Source of the DNA: Sporothrix humicola
Lineage: Eukaryota; Ascomycota; Sordariomycetes; Ophiostomatales; Ophiostomataceae
Reading direction: 5' to 3'
Length of the DNA: 64,000 bases
Assembly (NCBI GenBank): GCA_021396245.1
Contig: WNYE01000033.1
Location: 1 to 64,000, forward strand
The translations under genes were made by a program, and so were the position numbers. Each line of letters opens with the position of its first letter. The first letter of the stretch is position 1. Positions 53,178 through 64,000 of the stretch are shown here, piece after piece. The notes under the pieces are model-generated. The model ran no database searches. It was given only the letters and a program-made list of their open reading frames with translations, and was not told the origin of the DNA.

Positions 53178-54803
53178 GGGGTCTGGTGGAGATTGTGATA
53201 TTTTGGGTATCGTCAATATTGGATCTATTTGTGCCATTTTGTACTATTTGCACCGTCCAGTGCTAGTTTAGATTCTTGGCTTGGATATCCACCTCGCAGT
53301 TCATCAAGTTCAAAGTAATAATAATGAGTTGAAAGAAACAGTGTGCGCGTGTGTTCCTCGTGATGATTGCGAGACTGAAGAAAGAGAAAAGAAAGGATGT
53401 CGGGAATGCTTGGCTGTTTGTGCACTGTTCACCCAAATTACGCCATTTACAGTGATAACGGTCGTGTCGTCAGCATTCACTGGGACTGGGTCCCAGGAAA
53501 CGATCCTTCCCGCTGAAAAGGATCCTTCCCGCACAACGAGATCCGTTATTGTTTGAAAAAGATGTAAGACGATTACCCAAATAGGAAAATTAATAGACGG
53601 CAACGACAGCAGACGACATGTATTGCATGTGGTTTGTCATCTATCGTTTATCGATCAGTGGTCGTCGATTAACTTCTGCCGTAATATTGGAATAATTCCG
53701 ACTCTCCAATCTTTGGGTCGGGACGCACCCGCCCTGTCTCTCTTTTTTCTTCACTTCTTTTTGTTGGGACGGAATGGCCTGACGCGACGGCGAATGCCAA
53801 CGGGTTTAACGGTTACGGGCCTGCTCCGTAGTCCGTGTCGGAAAGGCCCTGTAAGAAGAAGGAAAAGAAAGGCTGAAAAGACTGAAAAACTCAATCGATC
53901 GCTTCTGCATGTGAAGCGATGGCAAGTGGGAACGGCGCGACTTCCTAGCTTGGGTTAGGGGGCCAAGTGTGCCTCGGCTTGTGCCTGGTGTTTGGGGATG
54001 TTTTGTCATTTTTGCCATTTTTAGGTCTTGGATCTCTCTTGGAAGCTGTCTTGAAAGAATTCTTTTAGTGGTGTTTTCAACGCCATTGTCGTCATTTTCG
54101 GTCCATTTCAGTGGTCTGGACAAACGGTTGGGTTTGTCAGGTACGCCCCATCCAAGCTGTCCGTGGACTCCTATTGGTTCGGAGACGCAGACACAACCAT
54201 ATGGGCAACTTGACGCGGGCGGGAAGGTGCAACCCACGCCTGGCATTGGCATTGTTCCTGGATTGCGCTCGTTATGTGTTGTCCCTGCGTCCCTGTACTC
54301 CGTGTGCCTGTGTATCGCGCCTGCCTTGTGGATGGCCGGCCATATGTAAAAATTTAAACAATTAAACAAAAAGACTCACGCTGATCACTAGGAGCACCTT
54401 CCTCGCCGGCCTTGTAAGAAGGCCCCTTCCTTGAAAGATCTCCGATTCTTCCTCCCTTTTCTTTCTCTTCTCTTCTTCCCTCCTTCTTATCGTCACGTCG
54501 CGCATGTCACCTCCTCTTGCGCCCTCTCTCCTCAGCAAGTGCAGCAACACTCTCTTCTGCTACGCGCGCGCCGCTCCTCTGTGGATCGTCGTTGTGCTCG
54601 TTCTCCTCGGCAATTCTCTCCGCCGTTTTCTCTTGCGCTCTCGATCTCGACCTCGACAACATTCTCAGCAGCATCCTTCTCGATCCTCTTAACTCCCACC
54701 TCCTCGACTCCCCGCCAGGATAGGCTCCTTGGCCGACGTCCCCCGCTCGATCCGCGGCCTCTTTGCGCCCTTGCGCCGCCTCCTCAACCGCCTCCTCGCC
54801 ATC
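53178..54803. other. Intergenic spacer (1.6 kb)
   Basis: No supported gene. A direct pair GATCCTTCCCGC occurs at about 53502-53532. The right end (54420-54800) is the C/T-rich leader of the thioesterase-like gene, open by composition in several frames. Confidence 0.55.
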
Positions 54804-55895
54804 ATGGCCTCCGCCGCCGGGTCTTCCTTGACCAACATGTCGGTCGTCGTGCCCGTCTTTAGCTTGGCCGGCGCCGCCTCGGCCGCCTGGGCTGCGCGCG
54901 CCGTCCTGGCCCGCCACAACGGCGACATTCGCGAATACTTGATACGGTTCTTGACCGGCCCGGGCCGCACTTCGAGACTGCTGCTGCTGCTGTTCATGGC
55001 CTTCAACCTCAAGTCGCTGCCCTTTGTCTGGACCGCCCGCATCTTTGGCGCCATGATCCGCCACACGCTGTGGCCGCGCAAGCCGCTGCCCCAGCAGTCT
55101 TTGTTCCACTACTCCATCACGCGCTCCCGCACGTCGCTCATGGAGACCGACTACAACTTCCACAAGTCCAACAGCACGTACTTTGCCGACCTCGACGCGA
55201 GCCGTACCCATTTAGTGATGTACCTGCTAGGACCCGGCGTCGCCGCCGTCGGCCGCAACCAGTCCACCAAGATCGTCCTGTCGCCCGAGGACGGCGTCAC
55301 GCCCATGAAGGGCAGCCTGGGTGTCGGGCTGGGCGCCGTCTTTTGCAGCTTTCGGAAAGAAATTGCGCCGTACCAGCCGTACGAGATGTGGAGCCGCGTG
55401 CTCTCGTGGGACCGCAAGTGGCTGTACGTCATGACGCACTTTGTCGTCAAGGGCAAGGTCAAGCCGGCCTCGTGGGACGGTTCGTCCAAGAAAGGCCGCC
55501 AGTGGACCCCCGCCGACGAGGTCAACCTGCAAAAGCACGTCATCGCCACCGCCATCAGCAAGTACGTCTTCAAGCTCGGCCGCTTCACGGTGCACCCGAC
55601 CTACCTGTTTGAGTCGAGCGGGCTGCTGCCGACGCGGCCGGGCGAGGGCTGGCGCGGCGGCGGCCCGGATGCCGTGGGCACGGCCAGCGAGGACGATCTG
55701 AGCGAGTCGTCGACGCCGTCCTCTCTCTCGAGCGACAGCGAGGACAGCAACTCCGAGTCGTGGACGTGGAAGGATGTGGAGCGCGAGCGGCGGCGGGGCA
55801 TGGCGCTGGCCGGCCAGTTTGCGGCGCTCGACGACGCCGGCGAGCTGTTTAACGGCGGCAAGAACGGCGCTCTGGGCATCTTTGGTCCTGGCTAG
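54804..55895 (+). CDS. Thioesterase-fold (4HBT, THEM6-like) protein
   Basis: Single exon, 363 aa from the first in-frame ATG at 54804; the frame is open 25 codons further to a TTG. A hydrophobic segment (SVVVPVFSLAGAASAAWAARAV) and a second (TSRLLLLLFMAFNL) suggest membrane association. The hotdog-like part then reads FHYSITRSRTSLMETDYNFH, KSNSTYFADLDASRTHLVMYLL, LGAVFCSFRKEIAPYQPYEMWSRVLSWDRKWLYVMTHFV. This pattern is shared by fungal proteins usually annotated as thioesterase superfamily or capsule-biosynthesis-like. The C-terminal third is Ser/Glu-rich, then RERRRGMALAGQFAALDDAGELF. An acyl-thioester substrate is likely but unproven. The start is moderately certain. Confidence 0.8.
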   Translation: MASAAGSSLTNMSVVVPVFSLAGAASAAWAARAVLARHNGDIREYLIRFLTGPGRTSRLLLLLFMAFNLKSLPFVWTARIFGAMIRHTLWPRKPLPQQSLFHYSITRSRTSLMETDYNFHKSNSTYFADLDASRTHLVMYLLGPGVAAVGRNQSTKIVLSPEDGVTPMKGSLGVGLGAVFCSFRKEIAPYQPYEMWSRVLSWDRKWLYVMTHFVVKGKVKPASWDGSSKKGRQWTPADEVNLQKHVIATAISKYVFKLGRFTVHPTYLFESSGLLPTRPGEGWRGGGPDAVGTASEDDLSESSTPSSLSSDSEDSNSESWTWKDVERERRRGMALAGQFAALDDAGELFNGGKNGALGIFGPG

Positions 55896-56530
55896 GCGTG
55901 CGTGTGTGTTGTACATTTGAAGTGCAGAGTGTTGCACATAATTGTTGTTTAGATATAGATTGCGTGTATTTTTAGATTGTATTTTTACATTGTCACTCGT
56001 CTGGCTTCATACTGCTTTGACGTTCATCCACCATCATGGTGCACATAATATTGAATCCAATAATACGTTTTCCCCATTACCAACTATTTCTATTGTGTGA
56101 TATGTACTCCATGTCGGGTCTCTATCAATTAGTTCTCCATTCGATGATACATCGATACCATCCATCTCTCTCCTTCTTCCTTAACAATACGTGGGTACAA
56201 TATATAAGGAGTGTCTATGGGTGTGATCCGTTGTGTGTGTGTGCACTGTCCGTGCCTGTGTGTGTCCATGGGTATCAAAGGAGTGTGTGTCTATATCCGT
56301 GTGTCCAGTCCCATGTGTCCATGTGTTTCCGTGTAAAAGAATGTCCTGAGTTGGGTATCATAAAGAGTGTCGTGGGTCACCGCCCGAACCATATCCGTAC
56401 CCATCCATACCAAGCCAGGTACCAAGCCAGGTAATCCAAAATAAATCAATAGTAACAAAGAAATAAATCAAAAGAAATCAAAAGAAATCAAAAGAAAACC
56501 AAACGCCATTGAGGTTGAGAGAGCCCTGCC
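55896..56530. other. Convergent 3' spacer with short repeats
   Basis: It contains GTGTGTGTCC-rich sequence at about 56225-56335, a direct ACCAAGCCAGGTA pair (56408-56433) and three AAATCAAAAG units (56465-56498). No gene. Confidence 0.6.
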
Positions 56531-57223
56531 CTACAACAGGAAGGCAGCAAACGCGACGGCAGCAGCGCCAAACGACATCTTGTGCAGCGAGTTGGCACCG
56601 GCCGTCGAGACCGACGTGGGCGACGTCGTGGCCGTCGGCGAGGGGATCAGGCTGGCCGAGGGGATCGACGAGGCCTGGGCCGTCTGGACCGTCGTGGCCG
56701 GCGGGGCGCCGCAGCCCGTCTCGGCGCCACGGCGGGCCAGGTAGGCGGCGACGACGTGGTCGGGGATTTCGGGCTCGGGGGCGGGGAAGGCCTCAGGAGC
56801 AGGGAAGGGCGCAGGCTCAGGGGCGGGGAATGGAGCCGGTGCCGGAGCGGGGAACGGCTCTGGGGCCGGGGCCGGCACCGGGTTGCGCTTCAGCACGGGA
56901 AAGCCCCGCTTGACGGCATCGCAAATCTTGCTGGTCAGGGCGTAGGCGTCCTTGGCCTGGGCGGAGCTGCAGGACTTGCCGAGGCAGTTGTGCGTGAGGG
57001 CGAGCAGCTGGTCCTTCTTGGCGGCGGAGCACTGGCAGTGGTAGTCGTCGGTGTCGCAGCCGACGGCGACGGCGGCCTGGAAGATACACAGGTTGGCGCA
57101 GACGGGGACCTGGCTGGCGTAGCCGTTGATCAGGTTGCCGCCGTCGTCTTGGATGACGAGGGACTCGTCGAGGGCCACAGCGGTGCCGGCGAGGGCGGCC
57201 AGAAGAGCGGCGGCGTACTTCAT
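56531..57223 (-). CDS. CFEM-domain surface protein, GPI-anchored
   Basis: Single exon, 230 aa, starting MKYAAALLAALAGTAVALDES (signal peptide). Eight Cys at 42, 46, 56, 63, 65, 80, 85 and 101 follow the CFEM spacing (PVCANLC, VGCDTDDYHCQC, HNCLGKSC, KICD), with acidic residues before Cys63 where heme-binding CFEM proteins carry Asp. Residues about 113-155 are a Pro/Ala/Glu/Phe repeat (APEPFPAPAPAPFP). A Ser/Thr stalk follows, and a small-residue omega region (TAGAN) leads to a hydrophobic tail AAAVAFAAFLL, a GPI signal. CFEM proteins act in heme/iron capture, wall integrity or as effectors; which applies here is unknown. Two in-frame Met codons upstream are rejected because the signal peptide begins at 57223. 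Confidence 0.9.
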   Translation of the reverse strand: MKYAAALLAALAGTAVALDESLVIQDDGGNLINGYASQVPVCANLCIFQAAVAVGCDTDDYHCQCSAAKKDQLLALTHNCLGKSCSSAQAKDAYALTSKICDAVKRGFPVLKRNPVPAPAPEPFPAPAPAPFPAPEPAPFPAPEAFPAPEPEIPDHVVAAYLARRGAETGCGAPPATTVQTAQASSIPSASLIPSPTATTSPTSVSTAGANSLHKMSFGAAAVAFAAFLL

Positions 57224-60200
57224 GGTGGGAGTGGGAGAGGGTGAAGAACGAGTGTGGCGTGAGGTGAGGTGGTGAAGATCGTGATAATCCAAGATGCCGT
57301 ATATTGAATATCAACGAGCGTATATCGTAGAGAAGAGTCAAGAGAAGGAGACAAGAGAAAGGAATAAAGGGTCACACATAAGGACCGCGAGGAGGGCCTG
57401 CTTGGGTACTTAAAGATGACTGGTAACGGCAAAAGAAAGGCAGATGCCGTAGCACATGGGATTGGATGGAGCCGGGACGACAAGAAAGACAGAAAAAAGC
57501 TTCTGATAGATGAGGGGAAGCAAAGCCTGGTCCTGCCCATCCTTCCTATTCCGACTTACAAGGAAAATTCAGCACTCTAGCCCATCGGACATCGTACAAA
57601 GTAGGCTCATAGAGTGAGTCTGCCTGCATGGGTGAGCCTGGCGTGGCTGTCGTGCTGGGGCCAAGATTCAAGATCTCGTTTTCCAGTGATACGATTGGTC
57701 ACTCTGGTGTAAGTCGTAGCTTCCGTTGGTGTCGGCCTCTCACTTTTTGCACGCTTTTTTCACTCTTTTTCACTCACAACTTCCCTGATTTCCACCGCCA
57801 TCTCTTCTTTTCCCGCCTTTCTCCGCCCCCCGGACTCGACGGAGCACCTCCAGATCGAGTTTGGCAGCTCGGCCCCAGTCTTTTCGACAGTTTCTAGCAG
57901 CCGTTTTCTTTCATGTTTGCACCCAAAAGCGTCGACCGCTCAACATCTGAAGAGATCGTCGCTGCCCACAAATCGCAAGTAGAAAATTGTGGCCCAGAAA
58001 GAGGGGAAGGCAGGAAGGCTCAGAAGGCTGGTGGAGGAGAGATACGACGATAACGTGGCGATATGTCTTGTTCTTTACCAGCATTGGCCAAAGAGTTCTT
58101 TCTTGTCCTACTGTCGGTGTTCGCCGTGTCTTACAATTTATTCAGCCTAGCTAGACAAGAGGCACAGCAAACACAAGTCAATTGATGACAACGGTAGAAA
58201 TGACAAACATCAATTGTAAGTAGCTGAACAAGAGGCTTCACATATTCACATATATCGCACTCGTGTTCGTAGCTTATCGTGGTTTTTCTCCTTTCTTTTC
58301 TTTTTATCCCAATTTCGCCTTGTTTTCTTTTCTCTCATTTTTTATCCTCTTTGTCGATTCCACGATAGCCTCCTCCACCCATGTCGACTTTTTCTCTGTT
58401 TTTTTTTTTTTCTTTCTTGTCCTCCCGCCATCAAGTTTTCACCCCCTCCTTTTTCGGCTGTGGTCCTCTCCCGCCACCTTAGCTTCACATGTGAAGATGC
58501 AAGATGCAAACAAAGGATGAACACAACACCCTCAAAAGTCAACGCAAAAAGGTGGACTACGTAGTGCATGCAAGGCCATGCATGTTCCGCACACCCTCTT
58601 CGTTATTCTTCCCTCTTTTAGACTCGTCTTGGACTATTTTTCGTCTTTCCGCCGCCCATCTTTTTGTTATGCCCGTGCCCAGAAACCAGTTGTGCGGCTG
58701 TTCCCACGGAATAAAGACGAAAGAGAATGTGGTGTGGTGGCCTCCCAAGGCAAGACTACTGCAGACAGCTGCAGCTTCTGCACAGCAATGGGGCCGGGCA
58801 GCTGTGAATACGGGAAACCGAGACCATGGGCGGGCATGGAGAGGTGGGTTGCGTAATGGTGTTGTGGTGAAGCCGATGCAATGCCCACCAGGATTTGTTT
58901 CCTAAACAGGACGCAAAGTAACGGCAATGCCAGCGGGGAATTGAGCGGCACGTAAAAAGCTGGATGCAACCTGATGATGCAACAGCCGTCCAGTAATATT
59001 CATGTGTTTGTGAGCAGGCAATAATAATAAAAAAGCAAACCCTTCATCGTTCAATACAACTATATTTGCTTCAAACCTATTTGGTCACGTTTCTGCAAGC
59101 TTTTGTTTTTCCTTTTGGTCTTATACTTTATGTTTATTTTTGCAGGCCGTCTTCTACGTTCGTCGGTCTTTTCTGATATTGTCTTTGTCTCGTGTCGAGA
59201 TCGGCGCTTTCTCCGCACGAATCGGCCGACTTTTCGTTTTTCTCGTGGGGTTGAAAGAGCTAAAAGCCTCTCCAGTCTTGCCCTTCTTTTTCCTCTTCCA
59301 TCGCGGCCCACATAGCATCTGGCCGAAGGCTCAGAATTCGGCGTGTCCAGTGTCGGTATCGAGAATTCAGCTGCGATATCCGGTGGCAAGAGAGCGACAA
59401 ACAAGAAAGAGCGAGTCCCCCAGTCCCTAGAATGATACCCCTCCTCTGCGCATCCTCTCGTAAACCGAAACACAAAGTAACGCTGAGGAGTCTCTGTCCT
59501 CTCGAGATATCCGTATTTCCAACGAGAAAAAGGACAGCAACAGACAACAAGCAGAAAAGTATTTATTCCTCTGTCCGTCCATCCATGCTTTTATCTGGTC
59601 CTTATCCATCTTTCATCCGTTTTGTTGCCGTCTGTTGGCAATCGTTGCATTGAATCGTGATGCTGACTATGCCGTGAAGCACATGCTTTTTTTGTTGTGT
59701 TTTCTACCCCAAAAAGTAGTTCAGCCGAGCCGGCCAATCGCACTACACCGACAGTCTTTTGTGGCGTTTTTTGGTGTGCTTCTTGGGGTGTTCTGCGCCA
59801 ACTTTTTTGACAAAAATACCTGCGCGAAATGCTTGTTTCCCGCATACCCACAGCAAGCCAAGAGAAGAGTCTGCGTAATGGCCGTTATGTCCCTGGTCCT
59901 TTTTCCTCAGATTCTCGTCTCAATCCCCAGACCAAGAACCACGAAAGAATGGGACGATAACGATCCCCCGCAAAACGCCTTCCATTCCCCAACTTCTCCA
60001 GGGTCCTTCTCTTTCCGTCCTGTCCAGTTCCTTTATCCCCAGGTTCCTCCAGTATCATCTGGTGCCTCCATATTGAGTGTCGTGTGCTCTTGTTGCTGAT
60101 TCATGATAATGTGCAAACGTGCACTTCGACTTGCATATAGCCCGCCGTTGTCATCTCTGAGGAATGAAGCTTCCGTGAGCGAAGAATGGGCGCCTGTACT

Positions 60201-62549
60201 GCTCGCAAGCAACCACTTAAACCGGTGTGAAAAGAAAACATGGGCGGCAAAATGTGTGCATGAAGACGACAGCGTTGAAAGAGCGCGAACCCTCGAATAT
60301 ATATCCTGATTATGCCAGGAGCATAATCGTCAAAACAACCAACAATCTGCACAGCTATCCAACTCTTCACACCATCTTGTGGTTGTTTTCTCCTTTCTGC
60401 AAGGCACCGTTCCTGGTGCATTTGCAAGTGCATTTGCAAGTGCAAGTTGAAGTGTGCAAGTGTGCAAGTCTGTGTAAATCTGCGCAAATCTGTGCAGTCT
60501 GACTGCGTCTTTTGCCTGTGTTTACTTGCACTTTTGTTCACAAAGGTAGTCAGGGCAGTCTGGCCGTCTTTCGAATCGCAGGCTGGAATCCAAAATACAC
60601 CATCTTGGCCTTCACAGGCACAGTGATCCTTGTATTTTTGTTCTGTTGTTAGTCTCTTCCCCTCTTTCTGACCCCGGTCGACGCTCCATCAATACTCCAT
60701 CAACAGACCCATCACCCCAGTCTCCAGGCATTCCTGGCGTCCCCATTGGCTCGGGCCCGGCCATCCTGTTCCCAGTTTTGGGACTGCTAGCGTCCAGTGG
60801 GGATCCTGAGTGCATCCACTTTCTCTCCAGCCAGCGAGCACCTGCCCAATCCTCGCAAGTTGTGAACTGAAAAGGACTGGCCACAGTGGAAGGATTCTGA
60901 GAATTTGCTAGGATTGTGAGGATTGCTCGGTAACTTTTAGGTTCTTTCATAACAAGAATCGTCGTTGTCACCTCACAAAGGACAAGAAAAAGAACCCTGT
61001 CAGAACCATGTGAAAGTCCCCCCTCTTTCCATCATTTTTTCAATGCCACGGACGGGCCGCATTGTCTCTTTCAGTCTTGCGCATTGCCAATGCGACGATA
61101 CTTTTTATTAATATGAGGTCCCCGTCGAGGTCTGCACTAATTTTGTTGTCGATGTTGGCAAAGCGTGAATTGAGAGTAAATACACAAACAAGTTCACAAA
61201 CATCATTCAAATAGGAAGGCGAACAAGAAACGTGTCTGGGCATTCGTTGTAATGGAAGGCAATACGAGCAAAAGTCTTGGATGTTGACAAACAGTGACAT
61301 CTTGCACAAATGTTGAAAGAAAGGGGAAGGTCGTCGTTAAACGCCGTGCGTCTCCATCACTTTGTGCTCAGGTAATTTCGTTGTCGCCGTTGTCGCCGTT
61401 GTCATTGTCATCGTTGTTCCAGCAATGCGAATGCGGATGGAGTTCATTGGCATCCCCCTGTCATTTTGTCAGTCAGCAAGGTTGTCCGTGGCTCAGCCGC
61501 TCAGCCCTGGGAGAATGGCAGCATTCCAGTGAGAAGACCCAGAGTGAGCAACCACTCGCAGATTCTTGCGGCAAAGGGCAAAGATCACCACTGATCCGTT
61601 GGCTTGGGCTACCCGCTTGGCCAGCCTCACTAAATCTAAATGTTGTCATTGACAGCGAGCTCGCACGAGCTTCATCTGCGAGGCTACGAAAAGCGTCTTC
61701 AAAGATCAACACATCGTATCGTACTTGCCGTTTTGGTGAAAGATCGTTCTTTGGCTCGACTTCTCAAGTTTCTTCACAAACACTGACAGATGCGCGTATT
61801 CTTTTGACGGCTTCTCGTCAGGCCCACAAACTATTCATGAACGACCCCGTAGACCGCATAGAGCCGTCTCGACCGTCCTCAAAAACTACAAGTATTACAG
61901 TATGAAATCTGCCCATATTCTTCTATCTTTTCTCCAGTGTTTTCAAGTCATCTCCAGTCCTCTCCATCGCAGCAGGTGTTTTCTTTTGTTTTCCTCACAT
62001 TCTGTGAGGTATTCCCTTTATTGATGGCACTTTAATGTTGTCGTCGAAGCTTTTGGTGTGGCTATGGTAGCGTTTTTGGGTTTTTGGTGCCTGTTGGCGT
62101 GGCTTTGGTGCCCTTTTTGTCCTTTTTGGTGCTGGTGCCCTTTGTGATTTAATCTTATTTCTGGATGTCGTGTGGTCGTTTTTTATGTTCCCCTCCAATG
62201 CGTCTCCAATGCGCTTCTTAGCTTTCTTTTCTTGGGGCTAGCTTTAGACTTATTCTGTGGCCTTGCCCCGTTTGTTGTTGACTTTGCGAGCTAGGATCTC
62301 CCGGGAGGCAGTAGAAGCGGGAACAAAAGCAGGAACAGGAAGACAACTGGACTAACAGGACAAAAACAGACTCCGGGCAGGCAGAGAAATAGGAGCTTCG
62401 GAAACATATCCACGCGACCGTCTCCTGCCGACCACGCGTCCATCTCACCTCGCTCTTGTTTCTTTTCCTGTCATCTCACTCTCGGGGCTCGCAAGAGTCC
62501 GATCAAGTAAGACTACGTCAAGTCTCCAGAAATATCCCCAAAAATATTT

Positions 62550-62597
62550 CCAGAAATCCAGAAATCCAGAAATCCAGAAATCCAGAAATCCAGAAAT
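62550..62597 (+). repeat. CCAGAAAT octamer tandem repeat, six perfect copies
   Basis: Six exact CCAGAAAT units run from 62550 to 62597. Degenerate copies flank them (CCAGAAATAT near 62526, TTTCCAGAAA overlap). Confidence 0.97.
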
Positions 62598-62985
62598 CTC
62601 CAAAAGCGAACAGGCAACCCTAGTAGACAACGGAACTCACCGTCGCAAACCAAGGAATCGGCCGTTGAAGCTAGCTTCCTTGTCCCGCAAACGATACTGT
62701 CCATTACTGTGACTGTCTTGCGAAGCTGCGAGGCCATGCCCGAATGCCCAAATTTTAATTTCCCCCGGACTCGTGGTTGCCACACAAGACGACAGAAAAG
62801 AAAAGAAAAAAGGAAAGAAGAGCCAAGAAAAGCAAAAAGACCGTGGGGAAGTAGTAAGATGGAACCGTCAATGGGTCGTCATGGGTGCTTTTGATGGGTC
62901 TTTCTATTCTATTCTTTTTCTTGTCTCTTTCTTCTTCCGTCTATTTTTGATGGGTCTCCCGTGAGACTCGATGGAATGCAGGAAT

Positions 62986-62993
62986 CATAAATA
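62986..62993 (+). promoter_or_regulatory. TATA box of the secretory lipase gene
   Basis: CATAAATA lies about 145 bp upstream of the ATG at 63137 and is followed by a C/T-rich leader. Confidence 0.45.
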
Positions 62994-63136
62994 CACTGGT
63001 TCCCACGGTGTTTCTCTTTTCTGATTTTCTGATCTTCTTCCTTTCCTCCTCTGTCTCAGTCATAGTCACTCGTTTACCGTCTACACCCATCCAGTCTCTC
63101 TCCCTCACACCTCACCACCACCACCTCTCCGTCAAA

Positions 63137-64000
63137 ATGGTCAACGCTTTATTCGCCCTGGGCCTTGCCGCCACTGCCCTCTTCCCCTCGGCCGCCGTCG
63201 CCCAGGAAGATGCCCCTCCGGCCTGCCCGGCTCCTCTGCCCGTCGGCCCCGACGGCGACGACTTTTACACGCCGCCCGACTCGCTGCCCGACGCCGACCA
63301 CGGCGCCCTGATCTGGCAGCGCAACTACGACGGCGGTTCTGCGTCGCTCAAGAGCGGCCACAACACTTTGGTTCTGTACACCCAGGAGGGCGTCAACGGC
63401 GGCACCGTCGCCACGTCCGGGTTTGTGGCCGTCCCCGACGGCGATGCGCCCGAGGGCGGCTGGCCCATTGTCACGTGGGCCCACGGCACGACGGGCATTG
63501 CCGACCAGTGCGCGCCGTCCAAGTACGACCCGCCCAGCTACAATGATACGCGCGATCTGCTGCTGGACGGCTGGATCCAAAAGGGCTATGCCGTCGCCCA
63601 CACCGACTACGAGGGCCTCGGCACGCCCGGCGACCACCCGTACCTGATTGGCCCCTCGGAAGGCCGTGCCGTGCTCGACATTGTCCGTGCCGCCCGCCAG
63701 CTTGACTCCCGCATCAGCAACAAGGTCGTCATCTCGGGCCACTCGCAGGGCGGCCACGCGGCGCTCTGGGCCGGCTCGCTCGCCGAGGAGTACACCCCCG
63801 AGCTCGACGTGCGCGCCACCGTGCCCTTTGCGCCCGCCAACTCGCTCGAGTCCGAGGTCACCCTGCTCGACGCCGTCGGCAACCTGACGTCGCTGTCGGG
63901 TCTTGTGGGTCTGATTGTGCGCGGCCTGTCCATTGCCAACTCGTCGCTCGACGTCACCCACCTTTTTACGGCGGAGGCCGCCGCCCTCTACCCCGAGACC
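63137..64000 (+). CDS. Secretory lipase-type alpha/beta hydrolase, secreted; 3' end beyond window
   Basis: Open from the ATG at 63137 to the window edge (288 codons, no stop), so the gene is cut off by the boundary. The signal peptide MVNALFALGLAATALFPSAAVA is followed by DAPPACPAPLPVGPDGDDFY. The hydrolase part has GFVAVPDG, IVTWAHGTTGIADQCAPS, GYAVAHTDYEGLGTPGDHPYL, EGRAVLDIVRAARQLD and the nucleophile elbow GHSQGGHAAL (Ser203), then RATVPFAPAN. This is the fungal secretory-lipase pattern (Candida LIP-like), where GTTG and GHSQGG are both conserved. The Asp and His of the triad should lie beyond the window. Substrates may be triacylglycerols or other esters. Confidence 0.9.
   Translation, partial: MVNALFALGLAATALFPSAAVAQEDAPPACPAPLPVGPDGDDFYTPPDSLPDADHGALIWQRNYDGGSASLKSGHNTLVLYTQEGVNGGTVATSGFVAVPDGDAPEGGWPIVTWAHGTTGIADQCAPSKYDPPSYNDTRDLLLDGWIQKGYAVAHTDYEGLGTPGDHPYLIGPSEGRAVLDIVRAARQLDSRISNKVVISGHSQGGHAALWAGSLAEEYTPELDVRATVPFAPANSLESEVTLLDAVGNLTSLSGLVGLIVRGLSIANSSLDVTHLFTAEAAALYPET

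Larger units (their letters stand above)
57224..63136. other. Long intergenic region (5.9 kb)
   Basis: No supported gene. It carries C/T-rich blocks (58260-58480), short repeated phrases (GCATTTGCAAGT around 60415-60445, TTTTTGGTGCC around 62075-62140) and an octamer tandem at 62550-62597. The right end is the promoter and leader of the lipase gene. Frames at 58504-58905, 59635-60099 and 61294-61905 have no recognisable domain. Confidence 0.5.

Noticed and set aside
54517..54723. 68-codon forward frame before the thioesterase-like gene
   Set aside because: Leader sequence; Ser/Leu composition follows from C/T richness, and it ends before the real start.
62445..62785. Reverse frames with FWISGFLD repeats
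   Set aside because: Translation of the CCAGAAAT octamer array; not protein-like outside it.
1..64000. tRNA, rRNA, snRNA or CRISPR features
   Set aside because: No T-loop plus acceptor arrangement, conserved snRNA boxes or spaced direct repeats were recognised by eye. A covariance-model scan would be decisive.

Overview
The window is nuclear DNA of a filamentous ascomycete (Pezizomycotina, most likely a Sordariomycete; the order cannot be fixed from sequence alone). This rests on short GT...AG introns (47-97 bp), many single-exon GC-rich genes, long pyrimidine-rich leaders, a HET-domain protein, CFEM and BIM1-like surface proteins, a CE15 glucuronoyl esterase, a fused HIS7, and a frameshift-dependent ornithine decarboxylase antizyme. 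About 21 credible protein genes are present. No tRNA, rRNA, CRISPR array or intact transposon was seen.

Layout. 0-10 kb: pectin methylesterase, a Ser-rich secreted protein, a three-exon DUF4238 protein meeting a fragment resembling an alpha/beta hydrolase tail to tail, a low-molecular-weight tyrosine phosphatase, and an Ala/Ser-rich GPI wall protein. 10-17 kb: 7.3 kb with no recognisable gene. 17-28 kb: a membrane-anchored BIM1/X325-like protein, an HPP-family membrane protein, a 1254-residue disordered acidic protein, and a YwbE-domain protein with a zinc finger. 28-43 kb: a housekeeping block with the DUG1 dipeptidase, an enlarged Yippee protein, antizyme, HIS7, a TFIIIC subunit and Vps62. 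43-64 kb: CE15 esterase, HET-domain protein, MFS transporter, a thioesterase-fold protein, a CFEM protein and a secretory lipase that runs off the right edge, separated by 4-6 kb spacers.

How the genes fit together. There is no obvious metabolic cluster. Secreted or surface genes (pectin esterase, glucuronoyl esterase, lipase, CFEM, BIM1-like and wall proteins) fit a fungus that lives on or in plant material. The 28-43 kb block covers glutathione turnover, histidine and purine-linked metabolism, polyamine control, Pol III transcription and vacuolar sorting.

The strongest unusual feature is the antizyme gene at 34236-35286. Its two overlapping frames are joined by a +1 shift at TCC-TGA (34428-34433), so naive gene calling splits or misses it. 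A perfect 7-bp inverted repeat sits on the shift site. Other points of interest are a basic, acid-free leader in frame with DUG1, a Yippee domain interrupted by an acidic insertion, nine NIPDEED-like repeats in the disordered protein, and several tandem or palindromic sequences in the spacers.
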